Positions 16,842-24,855 of a stretch of DNA of 64,000 bases are shown in pieces (within the stretch, counting starts at the first letter, position 1; every line of letters starts with the position of its first letter). The DNA comes from Myxococcales bacterium (GTDB taxonomy: Bacteria; Myxococcota_A; Polyangia; Polyangiales; Ga0077539), in NCBI GenBank assembly GCA_016793325.1, contig JAEUKI010000062.1, positions 496,001-560,000 of the forward strand, given 5' to 3'. The notes under the pieces are model-generated. The model was not told the origin of the DNA, made no database searches, and saw nothing but the letters and a program-made list of their open reading frames with translations. The position numbers were made by a program, and so were the translations under genes.

Positions 16842-17470
16842 GCGACGCGGCCCCGCCGACGCTGTTGGTCGCGACGGCCAACCAAGGCAAGCTCCGCGAG
16901 CTCCGCGTGTTGATCGAGGGATTCTCGCTCGTGTCGCTGCGCGATGTGGGCATCGATGATCTCGACGAGCCGGGCGCGGACTACCGAAGCAACGCGACGG
17001 CCAAGGCGCTCGAGGCCTCGCGTCGCTCGGGGATGCTCGCGATCGCGGACGACTCGGGGCTCGAAGTGGACGCGCTCGGCGGCGCGCCCGGTTGGTTCTC
17101 GGCGCGCTTCGGCGGAACGCACGGACGCGATCAAGCCAACCGCGAGGCGCTCGTCGAGGCGCTTCGGGGCGTCGCGGCGCCGGCGAGGACCGCGCGGTTT
17201 CGTTGCTGTGTGGCCGTAGCCGACTGCAAGGGCGCCCTCGACGATCGCGTGCTCGTCGGCGTCGGAACGTGCGGCGGTCGCGTCATCGAAGCCCCTCGCG
17301 GAACCGGCGGCTTCGGCTACGACCCGCTGTTGATCCCCGACGGCTACGACGAGACGTTGGCCGAGCTCGACGAGACCGTGAAGAACGCGCTCTCGCATCG
17401 CGCTCGGGCGATCGCTGCGGTGATGCCCGCGCTCCGCGCGTACGTCGCGGCCTCGCGCGGCGTACACTAG
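16838..17470 (+). CDS. rdgB: Non-canonical purine NTP pyrophosphatase (RdgB/HAM1)
   Basis: A 210-residue house-cleaning enzyme that hydrolyses ITP, dITP and XTP to their monophosphates. The signature motifs are in order: LLVATANQGKLRELR at the start (T/S-x-N-xxK), YRSNATAKALEAS, the catalytic region ADDSGLEVDALGGAPGWFSAR, GGRVIEAPRGTGGFGYDPLL (phosphate- and metal-binding), and KNALSHRARAI. The start ATG overlaps the rph stop (ATGA), so translation is coupled. A small lipoprotein gene begins 5 bases after its stop. Confidence 0.97.
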   Translation: MSDAAPPTLLVATANQGKLRELRVLIEGFSLVSLRDVGIDDLDEPGADYRSNATAKALEASRRSGMLAIADDSGLEVDALGGAPGWFSARFGGTHGRDQANREALVEALRGVAAPARTARFRCCVAVADCKGALDDRVLVGVGTCGGRVIEAPRGTGGFGYDPLLIPDGYDETLAELDETVKNALSHRARAIAAVMPALRAYVAASRGVH

Positions 17471-17475
17471 CGAGC

Positions 17476-17823
17476 ATGCAACGACGCGCTCCTCTCGTGT
17501 TGCCCGCGGCCCTCACGGTCGTGCTCGCTGCGGGCTGCTCGCCGGCAACAACACCGCCCGCGGACGTCGCGACGAACGACGCGATCGCGGATGCGACGCC
17601 CTCGGGCGACGCGTGCGCCGATCCCAACCGACTCCCGTCGGGGTCGGAGTTTGGCTGCTGGACGTGCCCCCCGCCGCCTTCGATGCCGACGATGTATCTC
17701 GGTCAACCAACGGGTTACCGCTGCTCGGTGTGCACGCCGCATCCGTCGATCACGATGCCGCCGCGCGGGGACTGCTACGCGTGCGCAGAGCCGGACGGCG
17801 GTCCTCCGCAGGGCTTCTGCTGA
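17476..17823 (+). CDS. Small Cys-rich lipoprotein
   Basis: A 115-residue protein with a lipoprotein signal: MQRRAPLVLPAALTVVLAAG and then Cys, so the lipobox is LAAGC. The mature part is Asp/Ala-rich (ATNDAIADATPSGDA) and then Cys- and Pro-rich, with FGCWTCPPPPSMPT, YRCSVCTP, DCYACAEPDGG and a C-terminal cysteine. The regularly spaced CxxC pairs suggest disulfides or a metal site, but no family is recognised. It starts 5 bases after rdgB; a TACACT hexamer (17463-17468) ends 7 bases before the ATG, so it may also have its own leaderless promoter. Confidence 0.75.
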   Translation: MQRRAPLVLPAALTVVLAAGCSPATTPPADVATNDAIADATPSGDACADPNRLPSGSEFGCWTCPPPPSMPTMYLGQPTGYRCSVCTPHPSITMPPRGDCYACAEPDGGPPQGFC

Positions 17824-17926
17824 TGACCGCAGCGCCGTCCCGGGTTGGACGGCAGCCGTTCGAAGCGAACTTTTCTGGGGCGCACCTTGCGCGACGGCGT
17901 GCGAAGCGGCAAAACGCATCGGTCGC

Positions 17927-18229
17927 ATGGTTCGAGGACACACGTATTTTGTCGCGCGCAGACCGCGGGAGGTGCGCGCGAGCCACCAGGACGATCGCGG
18001 GCACATCGAGGGGTTCGCCAAGGACAACGGCGAGCTCTACGCGGCGCTCGAAGCGCTCTATCAATCAAGCCGCGGAGACGCTGAGCCGACCGCGATGGAC
18101 GGGGCGTCGGTGTGGCTCGACGCAAACGGCGCCGTGCAGCTGCGGGTGATCGTTGGTGGCGTCTCGCGCGCGGTGGACGGAAGTGGTGACGCGCGCTGGA
18201 GCGAGTGGCTGAAGGGAGCGGCGGCGTGA
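17927..18229 (+). CDS. Hypothetical protein, 100 residues
   Basis: The ATG at 17927 opens MVRGHTYFVARRPREVRASH, and the product ends RWSEWLKGAAA. It is hydrophilic, with a central helix (GFAKDNGELYAALEALY) and a beta-rich tail (VWLDANGAVQLRVIVGG). No family is recognised. The case for a real gene rests on high third-position GC from this ATG onward and on the four-base GTGA overlap with the next small gene, a layout typical of coupled translation. Upstream in-frame codons look non-coding. Confidence 0.55.
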   Translation: MVRGHTYFVARRPREVRASHQDDRGHIEGFAKDNGELYAALEALYQSSRGDAEPTAMDGASVWLDANGAVQLRVIVGGVSRAVDGSGDARWSEWLKGAAA

Positions 18230-18423
18230 TCCCCGTTCCCGCGCCGGGGCCTGGCGGCAAGAAGCGCATCGAGGGGCGCAAGTTCGCGCTGGGATTCGTT
18301 GTGTTTTTGCTGATCATTCTCGGCGGCGTGTTCGCGCTGCGCGCGAAGCGCATCCGCGATTGGCGCGCGGCGGGCGGCGAGTCGATCCGCGAGGGCGTCA
18401 CGCTGCCGGTGCGTCAGCGATAG
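18226..18423 (+). CDS. Small single-span membrane protein
   Basis: About 65 residues from GTG 18226, overlapping the previous stop as GTGA; a GTG at 18205 would add seven residues. The sequence is a Pro/Gly-rich N-terminus, the basic stretch GGKKRIEGRKFALG, one membrane helix (FVVFLLIILGGVFALRA), and a basic tail, AKRIRDWRAAGGESIREG. No known domain is seen. It is probably an inner-membrane protein, perhaps working with the 100-residue protein before it. lysS starts 77 bases later. Confidence 0.6.
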   Translation: MIPVPAPGPGGKKRIEGRKFALGFVVFLLIILGGVFALRAKRIRDWRAAGGESIREGVTLPVRQR

Positions 18424-18500
18424 CGGCGGTCTCGCGCGTGCGTTCGCTCGCGGCGCTTGCGCGCCGATGGGACGAGTGATTCTCTGCGCGCCAACGAGTC

Positions 18501-20156
18501 ATGGCCCAAAAGACCCCCGATCCCCCAGCGACCCCTGCGAGCTCCGACCTCGAGTCCATGATGGAACTGCGCCGGAGCAAGGGCGCCCGTTGGAGCGACT
18601 TCGGCCACAACGCGTACGGCAACGACACGGGCCCGCTCACGCGCATCGCGGCGATCAACGCGCTGCACGACGGCGAGCGCAAGCAGGACACCGCCGAGCT
18701 CGAGGCGCTCGCGCAGGCGGGCGTGAACTACCGCGTCGCCGGGCGCGTGATGCTCTCGCGCGAGGCAGGCAAGCTGCGCTTCGTGAACCTCCGCGACGGG
18801 ACCGGCGAGATTCAGCTCTTCATCTCCAAGCGTGACGTCTCGGAGCTCGATTGGTCTGCGCTCGACCTCGTCGACACGGGCGACGTGCTGCTCGCCGAAG
18901 GGCCGCCGATGCGGACGAAGGCGGGCCAGCTCTCGATCGCCGTGAAGTGCGTTCGGCCGCTGACGAAGGCCGTTCGACCGATCGCGAAGCACGAGACCGT
19001 CGAGGACGTCGAGGTTCGATACCGCCAGCGATATCGCGACCTCATCGAGAACCACGAGACGGTGGCCGCGGTGTTTCGCGCGCGCTCGCTGATCGTGCGG
19101 TCGATCCGAGACTTCTACGACGAGCGCGGGTTCATGGAGGTCGAGACCCCGATGCTCCACCCGATCCGCGGCGGCGCGACGGCCAAGCCCTTCAGGACGC
19201 ACCACAACGCGCTCGACGTGGATTTGTTCTTGCGGATCGCGCCGGAGCTCTACCTCAAGCGGCTGGTGGTTGGCGGCTTCGATCGCGTCTTCGAGATCGG
19301 TCGAAACTTTCGCAACGAGGGGATGAGCGTCCGCCACAACCCCGAGTTCACGATGGTGGAGAGCTATCAGGCGTACGCGACGTACGAAGACGTGATGCAG
19401 AGCACTGAAGAGCTCCTGCGCTACGTCGACGATCGGGTCCTGCAGGCGTTTCCACAGTTCGCCGAGAACAGGACGTTTACGTTCGCGCGGTTCGAACGCA
19501 AGCGAATGACCGACCTCGTGCGCGACGCGCTCGAAGGGCCGCTCGAGATCATCAAGCTCCGATGGAAGCTCCTCGGCGGCGACGGCGACTGGGCGCAAGC
19601 GAAGGCCGCGGCGCTGTCCGCGGGCGAGGGCTTGAGCGCCGATGACAAGCGCGCGATCGCCAAGACGCGCACCGCGGGCGAGTTTCTCTTCGCGCTCTAC
19701 GAGGTGTTCGCCGAGCCGTCGCTCGCCGTGCGCTATCGCGATCACGAGCGAAACCAGAGCCTCCCCGTGTTCGTGGTGGACTATCCCTTCGACGTGTCGC
19801 CGCTCGCGCGCAAGAAGGACGCGAAGAAGCAGCTCGAACAGTACGGCGAGATCGAGATCGAGCTGTGCGATCGCTTCGAGCTGTTCGTCGACGGACGCGA
19901 GCTCTGCAACGCGTTCAGCGAGCTCAACGACCCTGCGGATCAAGCCGCGCGCTTCCGAGCGCAGGTCGAGAACCGCACGCGCGGCGACGACGAAGCGATG
20001 GACTACGACGGCGACTACATCCGCGCCCTCGAGTTCGGAATGCCTCCCACCGCAGGCTTCGGCCTCGGCGTCGATCGGCTCGTGATGGCGCTCACGGGAC
20101 AGAAGTCGATTCGAGACGTGGTTCTCTTTCCTGCGATGCGCCCCGAGGCCGAGTAA
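18501..20156 (+). CDS. lysS: Lysyl-tRNA synthetase, class II
   Basis: A 551-residue enzyme that charges tRNA-Lys. The N-terminal OB-fold anticodon-binding domain (about 70-165) contains YRVAGRVMLSREAGKLRFVN and GEIQLFISK. The class II core has motif 1 around IRDFYDERGFMEVETPML, motif 2 FEIGRNFRNEGMSVRHNPEFT, and motif 3 PPTAGFGLGVDRLVMALTG. It is somewhat longer than the usual 490-510 residues: there is an N-terminal extension of about 50 and an insertion near residues 350-385 (EIIKLRWKLLGGDGDWAQA). It is followed after 3 bases by a LolC/E-like permease and then lolD. Confidence 0.97.
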   Translation: MAQKTPDPPATPASSDLESMMELRRSKGARWSDFGHNAYGNDTGPLTRIAAINALHDGERKQDTAELEALAQAGVNYRVAGRVMLSREAGKLRFVNLRDGTGEIQLFISKRDVSELDWSALDLVDTGDVLLAEGPPMRTKAGQLSIAVKCVRPLTKAVRPIAKHETVEDVEVRYRQRYRDLIENHETVAAVFRARSLIVRSIRDFYDERGFMEVETPMLHPIRGGATAKPFRTHHNALDVDLFLRIAPELYLKRLVVGGFDRVFEIGRNFRNEGMSVRHNPEFTMVESYQAYATYEDVMQSTEELLRYVDDRVLQAFPQFAENRTFTFARFERKRMTDLVRDALEGPLEIIKLRWKLLGGDGDWAQAKAAALSAGEGLSADDKRAIAKTRTAGEFLFALYEVFAEPSLAVRYRDHERNQSLPVFVVDYPFDVSPLARKKDAKKQLEQYGEIEIELCDRFELFVDGRELCNAFSELNDPADQAARFRAQVENRTRGDDEAMDYDGDYIRALEFGMPPTAGFGLGVDRLVMALTGQKSIRDVVLFPAMRPEAE

Positions 20157-20159
20157 ACG

Positions 20160-21884
20160 ATGCCGACGAAGTCCGCGATCTGGTCCCGCGCCGATCTGTT
20201 GTTGCCGTCTGTGCTCGCGCTCGCGGCGCTGCTCGCGCTGCTCGCGATCGTGCAACACGTGGCGCTCCGACGGCGCGGCCGGCTCGTCCGGGGGGTCTTG
20301 GATCTCGTGTTCTCGGGCGTGCTCGTGGGCGGCGCTGCGTTCGCGATCCGCGCGGCGGCGCGGTTGACGCAGCTCGAGCCCGAGCTCAACCCGATGAAGC
20401 CCGCGGCGATCAAGCTCGCGGCGATCGCGCTCGGCGTCGAAGCGCTTTTGGTGTCGAGCTTCTTGTGGCTGCCCGTGATGTTCGACGCGCTCGAGCGGAC
20501 CGCGGGCGCGATGATGGTCGCTGTGCGGCAGCTCCGCGCTCGAAAGAGCGGGTTCTTGACGGCGATTTCGTTCCTCGCGTTCTTGGGCGTCGGGCTCTCG
20601 AGCTTCGGGTTGTGCCTCACGATCAGCGTGATGTCGGGCTTCGGCAACGACCTGAAGCGCAAGATCCTCGGCAACAACGCGCACGTCGTGGTCGATCGCG
20701 AGCGAGGCGGCTTCGCGGACTGGCAGCCGTTGCTCGGACGCGTGCGCGCGGTCCCCGGCGTGACCAGCGCGACCGCGCTCGTGCAGGGCGAAGTCATGGT
20801 CACGTCGCAGACCAACCTCGCGGGCGTGATCCTGCGCGGAATCGACCCGCGCCGCGGCGAAGCGACGGACAACCTGCGTCGCGAGTTGATCCGCGGCCGG
20901 CTCGAGTACCTCACCGAGCCCGTGCGATTGACGGACCCTCCGCCCGAGGACACGCGGCCGCTCACGGCGCGAGACACCGAGCGCTTGCGCGAGGGCCAGG
21001 GCGCGCAGGCGAGGGTGCGCAACGAGCTTCCCGAGGGGATCGCGCCGCTGCCGCCGCCGCCGATTCCAGCGCAGAACATGCTGGTGTTTCCCGGGTTGAT
21101 CGTCGGGCGCGAGCTCGCGTCGAACCTGCACCTTCAAGTGGGTGACACCGTGCGCGTGGTCTCGCCGTTCGGCGGAATGATGACGCCCGCGGGTCCGATG
21201 CCGAAGACGCAGGAGTACCGGATCGCCGGGATCTTCTACACGGGCATGTACGAGTACGACACGAAGTACGCCTTCGTGACGATCGAGAGCGCGCAGCAGT
21301 TCTTCAACTACCACGCGAACGAGATCACGAGCATCGAGGTGCGCGTGGGCGACGTCGACAACGCGGAGGCCGTCGCGCAGACGATCTTGCCCATGACGCG
21401 CGGCCGAGACCTTCGCGTGCGCGACTGGAAAGAGCTCAACAAGAATCTCTTTCGCGCGCTCAAGCTCGAGAAGCTCATGATGTTCGTGCTGCTCGGCGTG
21501 GCGGTGTTCGTCGCGAGCTTCGCGGTGCTCGCGACGCTGATGCTGCTCGTGACCGAGAAGGGCCGCGAGATCGCGCTGCTCAAGGCCCTCGGCGCAACCG
21601 ACGGCTTCGTCGCGAAGGTGTTCGTCAACGTCGGGCTCTTGATCGGCCTCGTCGGGGGAACGCTCGGAACGGGCACCGCGTGGCTGGTCTGCACGATGGT
21701 GCGCGTCCTCGGGATCCCGCTCGACCCAGAGGTCTACTACATCGACAGGCTGCCCGTGTTCGTCGCGCTCTCGGACTTCGGGATGATCTGGTCGATCGCC
21801 GTCGGACTGTGCTTAATCGCGACGATCCTCCCGGCCATCATCGCGGCTCGGATGAGACCTGTAGAAGGGATGCGTTTCGGCTGA
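20160..21884 (+). CDS. LolC/LolE-type lipoprotein-releasing ABC permease
   Basis: A 574-residue inner-membrane protein. The family core starts near residue 120 with VAVRQLRARKSGFLTAISFL, the standard LolC/E beginning, and the first core helix FLGVGLSSFGLCLTISVMSG. A large periplasmic MacB-type domain follows (about 160-440), then three C-terminal helices from about 440 (LMMFVLLGVAVFVASFAVLA, then GLLIGLVGGTLGTGTAWLV, then a last one ending IAARMRPVEGMRFG). Unusually, about 115 residues precede the core, with three extra hydrophobic segments. With LolD it should extract mature lipoproteins for transfer to a LolA-like carrier. Its stop overlaps the lolD start (TGATG). A single permease gene suggests a homodimer. 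Confidence 0.9.
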   Translation: MPTKSAIWSRADLLLPSVLALAALLALLAIVQHVALRRRGRLVRGVLDLVFSGVLVGGAAFAIRAAARLTQLEPELNPMKPAAIKLAAIALGVEALLVSSFLWLPVMFDALERTAGAMMVAVRQLRARKSGFLTAISFLAFLGVGLSSFGLCLTISVMSGFGNDLKRKILGNNAHVVVDRERGGFADWQPLLGRVRAVPGVTSATALVQGEVMVTSQTNLAGVILRGIDPRRGEATDNLRRELIRGRLEYLTEPVRLTDPPPEDTRPLTARDTERLREGQGAQARVRNELPEGIAPLPPPPIPAQNMLVFPGLIVGRELASNLHLQVGDTVRVVSPFGGMMTPAGPMPKTQEYRIAGIFYTGMYEYDTKYAFVTIESAQQFFNYHANEITSIEVRVGDVDNAEAVAQTILPMTRGRDLRVRDWKELNKNLFRALKLEKLMMFVLLGVAVFVASFAVLATLMLLVTEKGREIALLKALGATDGFVAKVFVNVGLLIGLVGGTLGTGTAWLVCTMVRVLGIPLDPEVYYIDRLPVFVALSDFGMIWSIAVGLCLIATILPAIIAARMRPVEGMRFG

Positions 21885-22720
21885 TGAGTACGGACTCCGA
21901 CCTGATCGTCGAGGTCGACGAGCTGCGCAAGACATACACGCAGGACGGCAAAGACCTCGAGGTGCTCAAGGGCGTCACGCTCCGCATCGAGAAGGGCGAG
22001 ATGCTCTCGATCGTCGGAAAATCCGGCGCGGGAAAGAGCACGCTCCTGCACCTCATCGGCACGCTCGATCAACCGTCGTCCGGCCGACTGAAGCTCAACG
22101 GAAAACAGACGCTCGGCATGACCGGCGCCGAGCTCGCGCTCTTGCGCAACGAGCTCATCGGCTTCGTCTTTCAGTTTCACCACTTGCTCCCGGAGTTCAC
22201 CGCGATCGAAAACGTGATGATGCCGGGCGTCATCCGAGGCCTGCCGCGCTCGGCGCTCGAGGCGACGGCCAAGGAGCTCCTCGAGCGCGTGAACCTCGGG
22301 CACCGCGCGACGCATCGACCCAGCGAAATGTCCGGCGGAGAGCAGCAGCGCGTGGCGCTCGCGAGGGCGCTCTCGATGCGGCCGAAGCTCCTGCTCGCCG
22401 ACGAGCCGACGGGCAACCTCGACACCGAGAACAGCGCGCACATGAACGAGCTGTTCACCAAGCTCAACCGCGACCTCGGGACGACGATGGTGATCGTCAC
22501 GCACAACGAGCGGCTCGCCGATCAGATGCCGCGCGTGATCACGATGAAGGACGGCAAGGTCGAGAAGGACGAGCGCAAGCGTCCGGCGATCTACCGCGCG
22601 GACGAAGAGGCCCTCGCGCGGGACGCAGCGCGCGCGGACGCTGCGGCGAAGGCCCCTGTGATCGAGCCCTCGATCGACGAGCCCGAGAAGCCCTCGGAGG
22701 CGAGCGAAGAGCAGCCTTAG
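21884..22720 (+). CDS. lolD: LolD-type ABC transporter ATPase
   Basis: A 278-residue ATPase of the lipoprotein-releasing transporter. Walker A is GKSGAGKSTLL (about residues 45-55), the Q-loop FVFQFHHLLPEFTAIENVMM is of the LolD/MacB type, the signature is MSGGEQQRVALARAL, and Walker B is LLLADEPTG followed by the H-loop VTHNERLA. A C-terminal extension of about 55 residues, rich in Ala, Glu and Pro, follows the usual end. The ATG lies one base into the permease stop, so the genes are coupled. The last four bases overlap the convergent YbaK-like gene. Confidence 0.93.
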   Translation: MSTDSDLIVEVDELRKTYTQDGKDLEVLKGVTLRIEKGEMLSIVGKSGAGKSTLLHLIGTLDQPSSGRLKLNGKQTLGMTGAELALLRNELIGFVFQFHHLLPEFTAIENVMMPGVIRGLPRSALEATAKELLERVNLGHRATHRPSEMSGGEQQRVALARALSMRPKLLLADEPTGNLDTENSAHMNELFTKLNRDLGTTMVIVTHNERLADQMPRVITMKDGKVEKDERKRPAIYRADEEALARDAARADAAAKAPVIEPSIDEPEKPSEASEEQP

Positions 22721-23211
22721 TCGGACTCGAGCGCGCAGTCGACGGCGGTCGCGCGGAGCTTGTCGACGAGCACGGATGGCGCGATCGACACGAGAAATCC
22801 CCGGCGTCCGCCGTTGATGTAGATCTCTTCGAGCGCGAGGATCGATCGCTCGACGAAGATCGGCAGCGCTTTGCGCGTCGCGAACGGCGAGGTCCCGCCG
22901 ACTTGATAACCTGTGTGTCGCTCGGCGACCTCGGGCTTGCACGGCTCGATGCGCTTGCGCGAGGTCTGCCTCGCGAGCGCCTTGGTCGAGACCGAGCGAT
23001 CGCCGTGCATCAAGATGATCAGCGGCTTCTTTTCCTCGTCTTCCATCACCAGGGTCTTGACCACGCGGTGCTCGTCGACGCCGAGCTGCCGTGCGGACTC
23101 GGTCGTCCCTCCGTGGTCGACGTAGGTGTAGGCGTGCTCGGCGAACGGGACGCCCGCCTTGCGGAGCCACTGCGTCGCGGGGGTCTCGGAGACGTTCTTG
23201 TGCTTGCTCAT
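22717..23211 (-). CDS. YbaK/EbsC-type aminoacyl-tRNA deacylase
   Basis: A 164-residue protein. It matches Cys-tRNA(Pro)/Ala-tRNA editing deacylases throughout: TPATQWLRKAGVPFAEHAYT at the start, ESARQLGVDEHRVVKTLVME, and PLIILMHGDRSVSTKALARQ. The catalytic-lysine region is VVKTL, and GYQVGGTSPFATRKALPIFV carries the conserved GxSPFG-like loop. YbaK enzymes hydrolyse Cys mischarged on tRNA-Pro. The gene is convergent with lolD, overlapping by four bases, and lies 13 bases downstream of the GH43-like gene on the same strand. Confidence 0.92.
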   Translation of the reverse strand: MSKHKNVSETPATQWLRKAGVPFAEHAYTYVDHGGTTESARQLGVDEHRVVKTLVMEDEEKKPLIILMHGDRSVSTKALARQTSRKRIEPCKPEVAERHTGYQVGGTSPFATRKALPIFVERSILALEEIYINGGRRGFLVSIAPSVLVDKLRATAVDCALESD

Positions 23212-23224
23212 GAGTGATTCGCGC

Positions 23225-24766
23225 TCACGGGAGCGAGACGGTGACGCGAGGATCTTCTGCGGGAAATCGCGTTCGAATCCAGACGTCTCCGCGGCCGTCG
23301 CGGCGGTCCTCGAACTCGATCGGGCTCAGCCACACGTCGCGCGCGCAGTTGCCCGACGTGCGACAGCGGTCCGCTTGGAGCCGATGGTGGACGTAGTACC
23401 AGTCGCGGCCGTTGGGGCCGAGGACAGCCGTTCCGTGGCCGAACGACTGGCCTCGATTGGGGATCAAGAAGCGCCCCACGATGCGCGACGCGTTGTCGAA
23501 CGCGAGCCCCTCGGGCGTTGGCGCAGCGGCGTACCAGACGTTGTAGTAGCCCGAGTCCCACACGGAGCCCGAGAGGAGCGCGTACACGAGCGCCCCGCGT
23601 CGAAAGAGATGAACGCCCTCGTTGACGCCGAACACGAAGCCCTCGCGGCGAAAGTCGACGTTGTCGCGGGCTCGCGTAAACGACAACATTTCTCCGCACC
23701 GCGCGCAGCTCGAGCGGAGCCGCGCGAGCGTGTTGGCGTCGTGCGGGTTGCCCACATGAATTTGTGGGACGCTCGTCGTGCAGCGCACCGTGAAGGGGTC
23801 CGCGCCGTCGAGCTCGACGAGGTTGGTGTGCTGGCCGTAGTTGCTCTCTTCCCACGGGACGCGCGGCGGCGTGTTCGTGTACCAGGAGTAGCCGAGCCAC
23901 CATCGTCCCGTGAGCGGATCGCGAAACGCCGCGGAGTCGAGCCGCACGATGTGGTGACAGAAGCCGCCTTGGCAGTCTTGCGCGGAGAACGGGACCGAGT
24001 GCGGGATCTGGTCGCGCGTCGGCGCGAGGCACGACGTGTTGTGACCGCCGGCCGCGAGCGGCTCCCACGGACGTTCGGCGAGGGCGAAGGGGCCCGTGGG
24101 GCTCGCGGACGACGCGAAGTACACGCCGCCGTCTTCGCGATACGGCGGGCACGGGCGCTGCGCCGTGCGGTGCTTCACCGCGCTGAACGAGAGCATCCAC
24201 ACGCCGGGGCGGACCTCGACGACGTCTGGCGCCCAGAGGTGGCAATAGTGTCCGCCGTTGATCTCGAGCGAGTTCGGCGCCGTCGTCGTGCGCCGAAAGA
24301 GGCCTTCGCTCCGGCGCGTCCAGCGCACGAGGTCGCGCGACTCCCAGGGAACGAAGTCGCCGAACCCCGCCGTGGCGTAGAGGTAGTACACGACGCGACC
24401 CGAAGCGTCCGTCGTGCGAACCACGTGCGGGTCCGGGTGATCTTCGCCGAGCACGGGATTTGTCGCGACGATCGGCGCAGCCGCATCGGGGCTCGACCGG
24501 GGAACGTCCGTCGCGCTGTCTGCGATTCGAGCGTCCGTCGGGGAGCCTCCGTCGAACCCGCCGTCGTCGCGGGGGGTAGGGAGCTCGTCGACGGCGTCGA
24601 TCGTGGCGTTTCCGTCGTTCGACGGCGCGCGTTGGTCGCTCGATGTGTCCGCTCGGGAATCGACGGTCGCGTCGCGGGTTGGTCCCTCCGTCGCGCACGC
24701 CACGAGGAGAGCGAGCACGAGCGCGAGGCGCTCCGTTGCGGTGCGCGGCCGGGTCACGCGTGACAT
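23225..24766 (-). CDS. Lipoprotein with GH43-like five-bladed propeller glycosidase domain
   Basis: About 513 residues from ATG 24766, beginning a lipoprotein signal (ERLALVLALLVAC). The lipobox is LVAC. A Thr/Asp/Ser-rich linker of about 90 residues is followed by a glycoside hydrolase family 43-type domain: LGEDHPDPHVVRT supplies the putative catalytic-base aspartate, YCHLWAPDVVEVRPGVWMLS is the second blade, DSAAFRDPLTGRWWLGYSW carries the pKa-modulating aspartate, FGVNEGVHLFRRGALVYALL holds the likely acid glutamate, and SFGHGTAVLGPNGRDWYYVHH the conserved histidine. It probably cleaves arabinan- or xylan-type glycans outside the cell. Earlier in-frame ATGs at 24838 would put 24 basic residues before the signal. 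It is divergent from bamA. Confidence 0.82.
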   Translation of the reverse strand: MSRVTRPRTATERLALVLALLVACATEGPTRDATVDSRADTSSDQRAPSNDGNATIDAVDELPTPRDDGGFDGGSPTDARIADSATDVPRSSPDAAAPIVATNPVLGEDHPDPHVVRTTDASGRVVYYLYATAGFGDFVPWESRDLVRWTRRSEGLFRRTTTAPNSLEINGGHYCHLWAPDVVEVRPGVWMLSFSAVKHRTAQRPCPPYREDGGVYFASSASPTGPFALAERPWEPLAAGGHNTSCLAPTRDQIPHSVPFSAQDCQGGFCHHIVRLDSAAFRDPLTGRWWLGYSWYTNTPPRVPWEESNYGQHTNLVELDGADPFTVRCTTSVPQIHVGNPHDANTLARLRSSCARCGEMLSFTRARDNVDFRREGFVFGVNEGVHLFRRGALVYALLSGSVWDSGYYNVWYAAAPTPEGLAFDNASRIVGRFLIPNRGQSFGHGTAVLGPNGRDWYYVHHRLQADRCRTSGNCARDVWLSPIEFEDRRDGRGDVWIRTRFPAEDPRVTVSLP

Positions 24767-24855
24767 TGCAAACGATCGTACATGGGCCGCGTCCCCGCAG
24801 GGATTCGCGGCGCGCCTTGCCGCCTGGTGCCGCCGCACGGTATAGCCCCGCGGCC

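Noticed and set aside
18414..21314. Long minus-strand open frame opposite lysS and the LolC/E-like gene
   Set aside because: It has low-complexity Arg/His/Glu-rich composition and no motifs, while the plus strand encodes well-recognised proteins.
23265..23285. GTTCGAATCC, like a tRNA T-loop
   Set aside because: It lies inside the C-terminal coding part of the GH43-like gene, and no acceptor, D-arm or anticodon arm can be drawn around it.
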